From a bacterium (GTDB lineage Bacteria > Myxococcota_A > Bradymonadia > REDH01), in NCBI GenBank assembly GCA_030427825.1, contig JAUICO010000021.1:1-52570 (forward strand): a stretch of DNA of 52,570 nt, written 5' to 3'. The notes below the pieces were generated by a model. The model searched no databases. It had not been told where the DNA came from and saw nothing but the letters and a program-made list of their open reading frames with translations. Shown in pieces: positions 50,083 to 52,570 of this stretch. The position numbers were made by a program, and so were the translations under genes. Numbering within the stretch: the stretch's first letter is position 1; every line of letters starts with the position of its first letter.

Positions 50083-51483
50083 TTACTCGTCGTCAAGGTC
50101 CTGCACCTCACCGTCGAGGTCCTGGTACTGAAGCGTGCTGGCAACGTCGCGAGCTGCTTCACGGTCGCCAAGCAGGTGCCAGCCGAAGGTGAGCAGCACG
50201 TTCAGACGCTTCTGCCACGTGGACCCGCTGACGAAGGGGCGACGGTCGGCAGAACCTCGGATTGAAAGCGTAGCCCACTCTGCGAGCGCGAAGTCGACGA
50301 AGGCGCCGGTGTCGATGATCAGCTTGCTGTCCGTGTCCTGAATCGAGTCCGGCAGGTCGCTGCCGACGAAGGGGAAGAAGATGCCACCGGCCGCACCAAA
50401 CTGAACCACTCCATCCTGAGCGCTTCCGCGCAGGGTAGCGTCGGCCATGGCACCGAACAGGCTGTTGTCTTCGATCTGGCGAATCAACACATGGCTGTCA
50501 TTGGTCGAAGTCTCTTCGACGACAAATGAAGGCTCGGACACCATGAACTGGCTTGCCTGCAGGCCGGCGCGAAAGCGAAGCAACAGGCTGGTGCTCTCAA
50601 CGGCGGTGACGGACACACCGAGCAGCTCATTGAGCTGAAAGGGTGAGAAGGCGCCTGACAGGTTCTGAGTGTCTGAGGTCCTCTGGGTGGCGAGAGTGCC
50701 GTCAACGCACTCCTCGACCGTGCTCTCGGTGCTCACTGCGTGGCAGTACGCAACGTCCTGCGACTGCCGGTCTGTCGTCGACAACACGCTGGTCTCGGCC
50801 TGGATTTCGACGAAGGCCGCCAGCCACGAAGTGATGTCGTAGTAGTATCCGGTCGCGAGCATCAGGATGTCCGTGCTCTTGATGAAGAACTTGTTTGCCG
50901 GCGTTCGAGTGTAGGCGAGGTCCCAGCCGAAAGAGTTACGCCAGGCGTGGCGTCCCTTCTGGTAGTCCACGTTGCCGTTGACCGCGGTCGCCAGCGTGAA
51001 CGCGAAGCCGTTCTGCTGTCCGGGCACTGCTTCTGTCGCCGTCAGGTTGAAGCTGCCGTTGATGCTCAGTGAGCCAACCCAACGGCCCTGGTAGAAGGTC
51101 TCGACCTCTTCTGCCTCAGCGGCAGCGGCGGCGGCGGCGGCTTCTGCGGCCGCTGCGGCGGCAGCGGCCTCTTCTGCTTCGACACGAGCGCGCTCGGCGT
51201 CAGCCTCGGCGGCGGCGGCGTTCGCCTCGGCGTCTTCCATCGCTTCTTCCGCAGCCTGCTCGGATTCGATGGCCTCCTGCTGGGCCGCATCGATTCGCTG
51301 CTGCGCGGCGTCGATGTCTTCGTTCGCCTGGTCGATGGCCTCCTGATTCTCCTCCATCTGCTCCCGAACTTCTTCGGCGGTGTCGATCACACCGTCAGCG
51401 GGATCGTTCTGAGCGGACGCCAGGCCCGACACTGCGAGCATCGCAGCGAGAGCTACAAAAAATGAAAATCGCTTATTGATCAC
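50083..51483 (-). CDS. Outer-membrane barrel candidate with N-terminal Ala-rich coiled coil
   Basis: A 466-residue exported protein. A signal peptide is at 1-25 (VALAAMLAVSGLASAQ). Residues of about 35-130 form a charged Ala-rich helix (EEVREQMEENQEAIDQANED, then long Ala/Glu runs), likely a coiled coil. From about 133 (YQGRWVGSLSINGSFNLTA) the sequence is beta-strand-like and resembles the DUF3078 barrel pattern (GRHAWRNSFGWDLAYTR, TSWLAAFVEIQAETS, LLRFRAGLQASQF). It ends in an acidic stretch, so the terminal aromatic of a classical porin is not present. GTG 51483 has a perfect GGAGG at six bases and begins the signal, so it is preferred to the frame start at 51510. Transport or structural role unknown. 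Confidence 0.8.
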   Translation of the reverse strand: MINKRFSFFVALAAMLAVSGLASAQNDPADGVIDTAEEVREQMEENQEAIDQANEDIDAAQQRIDAAQQEAIESEQAAEEAMEDAEANAAAAEADAERARVEAEEAAAAAAAAEAAAAAAAAEAEEVETFYQGRWVGSLSINGSFNLTATEAVPGQQNGFAFTLATAVNGNVDYQKGRHAWRNSFGWDLAYTRTPANKFFIKSTDILMLATGYYYDITSWLAAFVEIQAETSVLSTTDRQSQDVAYCHAVSTESTVEECVDGTLATQRTSDTQNLSGAFSPFQLNELLGVSVTAVESTSLLLRFRAGLQASQFMVSEPSFVVEETSTNDSHVLIRQIEDNSLFGAMADATLRGSAQDGVVQFGAAGGIFFPFVGSDLPDSIQDTDSKLIIDTGAFVDFALAEWATLSIRGSADRRPFVSGSTWQKRLNVLLTFGWHLLGDREAARDVASTLQYQDLDGEVQDLDDE

Positions 51484-51601
51484 CAGAAACCTCCGTCGTG
51501 GGAAAAACACATGGCGGACATGGACGATGCCCGCTGCGGCTGCGTTCTTAGCGCATCCAGCGTCCTGTTGCGGCGCCGGTTATCTACCCAGACAACGCCG
51601 G

Positions 51602-52570
51602 TCAATCTGAAGTCACATCACTTTCGTCAGTCGCGTCATCTATGTGTGTAGCGCCGGGTGCGGAGCCGAATCGCTGCACCAGTCCGAAGAGGTTCATCCC
51701 GCCACCTGTATGCACCAGGATGCTGCGCTTTCGCTCTCCTCTTCGAAGGCCCTCGACGTAGTCCCACGCCGCCAGGGTGTAGATGGGGTCGAAGATCACG
51801 CCGGTCTCGCGAGCCAGAGAGGCGCAGCGCTCCATCTCACCATCGAGAACACGGCCGAAGCGACGCGGGCTGCTTCGCTCACACCATATCACCTCAGGCT
51901 GCCGGTCAGGGGCCTCGAAGCTTTCGCCCCAGCGCGCCCACAGCGACTCGACGTCACGGCGATAGGTCGCCTGACGATCGGGCATCAAGGTAACGCCGGC
52001 GACGGTCCATGGCAGCTTCAGCAGCGCGATCGCCAGGGCCATGCCGGCGGCGGTGGTGCCTGTACCGCAGTCTACGACCAGCTCCGTGCGTGTCGACCAG
52101 GGATCATCCACCTTGCGAGCGATCCCCTCGACCAGGCGAATCAGGCCCCGCATGGCCCGCGGGTCGGAGGCGCCTTCCGGAATGATGGCGACCTGGGCGG
52201 CACCGTCGAGACCCGATGCGTATGTCTCCATGAAGTCACGGTCGGCGTAGGTGTCGCGATCGACAAGCTCTACGTGCGCGAAGAGGCGCGAGAGCAGGGT
52301 GTAGCCCGTGGGCGCTTCCGGCATCTCGCCGCGCAGCATCAGGTGTGCGCGCATTCCGTTCTCAGAACACAGGGCACCGACGGCTGCGGCGTGGGAGGAC
52401 TGGATGCCCCCGCAGGTCACAACGTCACTGACGCCGGACGCCTTCAGCTCGGCGAGATAGCCGTCGAGTTTGCGCAGCTTGTTGCCGCCGGCCCACGGGT
52501 GCAGCAGGTCGTCGCGCACCATTCGTACTTTGCTTCGGCCGGCCTTCACGACCTGCAGGCGCACATCCAC
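51602..52570 (-). CDS. PLP-dependent D-cysteine desulfhydrase / ACC deaminase family, 5' partial
   Basis: At least 322 residues of a fold type II PLP enzyme, running off the window; the last bases read GTG, but the usual N-terminal strand is missing, so the true start is likely beyond. VRDDLLHPWAGGNKLRKLDG carries the PLP-binding Lys in GGNKLRKL. TCGGIQSSHAAAVGALCSE is the conserved Ser-rich loop. DCGTGTTAAGMALAIALL is the phosphate-binding region, and ILVHTGGGMNLFG closes the fold. The family includes D-cysteine desulfhydrase, which gives pyruvate, ammonia and sulphide, and ACC deaminase; the first is more common. The C-terminus has a short acidic tail. Upstream of the barrel gene by 118 bases on the same strand. 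Confidence 0.88.
   Translation of the reverse strand: MDVRLQVVKAGRSKVRMVRDDLLHPWAGGNKLRKLDGYLAELKASGVSDVVTCGGIQSSHAAAVGALCSENGMRAHLMLRGEMPEAPTGYTLLSRLFAHVELVDRDTYADRDFMETYASGLDGAAQVAIIPEGASDPRAMRGLIRLVEGIARKVDDPWSTRTELVVDCGTGTTAAGMALAIALLKLPWTVAGVTLMPDRQATYRRDVESLWARWGESFEAPDRQPEVIWCERSSPRRFGRVLDGEMERCASLARETGVIFDPIYTLAAWDYVEGLRRGERKRSILVHTGGGMNLFGLVQRFGSAPGATHIDDATDESDVTSD

Overview
The window looks like a chromosomal segment from a high-GC (about 60-65%) Gram-negative bacterium of the former Deltaproteobacteria, most likely the Myxococcota/Bradymonadota side. This rests on inference from several signs: two secreted proteins with Gly-Cys / hydrophobic / Arg-rich C-terminal tails resembling MYXO-CTERM sorting signals, lipoproteins with Asp/Ala-rich linkers, thrombospondin type 3 calcium repeats, a histone H1-like Lys/Ala-rich protein, and an ECF sigma factor with a cysteine-rich tail. 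No phage, insertion sequence, plasmid or CRISPR module was seen; this is mostly housekeeping chromosome with lineage-specific genes mixed in.

Layout. 1-9.7 kb: a PEGA-like membrane protein (cut by the window edge), a fumarylacetoacetate-hydrolase-family enzyme, a convergent metallo-beta-lactamase-fold phosphodiesterase, a translationally coupled trio (HEAT-like protein, site-2 protease, FAD-dependent dehydrogenase), and an ADP-ribosylglycohydrolase. 9.9-18.7 kb: envelope genes (L,D-transpeptidase lipoprotein with a 50-residue membrane protein encoded just upstream, a TIG-repeat surface protein), a FliA/WhiG-type sigma factor behind a TerB-like gene, ribosomal protein L33, an unusual regulatory-looking intergenic region, the histone H1-like protein and a BON-LysM lipoprotein. 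18.8-22.9 kb: glycosyltransferase and polysaccharide deacetylase pair, YgfZ, Maf, tRNA-Leu(CAA) and oligoribonuclease.

22.9-33.8 kb is the centrepiece: one tightly coupled minus-strand operon, cimA-leuA-leuB-malic enzyme-leuC-leuD-ilvB-ilvN, most genes overlapping by 1-8 bases. Upstream lie a good sigma-70 promoter, an uncatalogued 36-codon leader peptide rich in Ile, Leu and Val codons, and a GC-rich hairpin followed by a U run. The leader 3' half can pair with the 5' arm of that hairpin, which is the architecture of a classical ribosome-mediated transcription attenuator. The operon makes 2-oxobutyrate from pyruvate by the citramalate route, runs the leucine branch, and starts valine/isoleucine synthesis; the embedded malic enzyme plausibly supplies pyruvate and reducing power.

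33.9-38.3 kb (minus strand): a 64-residue peptide with 12 cysteines, an ECF sigma factor with a Cys-rich tail, a GreA/GreB-like factor, a DUF3365-type haem lipoprotein, a DMT exporter and a pirin. 38.4-52.6 kb: a membrane protein with repeated winged-helix-like modules, tgt, a secreted protein, acnA, a calcium-repeat surface protein, an aldehyde dehydrogenase, a coiled-coil protein, an outer-membrane barrel candidate and a D-cysteine desulfhydrase-like enzyme (cut by the window edge). Two copies of a triple-hairpin intergenic repeat flank this part; two hairpins are conserved in sequence and the third is conserved only in its ability to fold.
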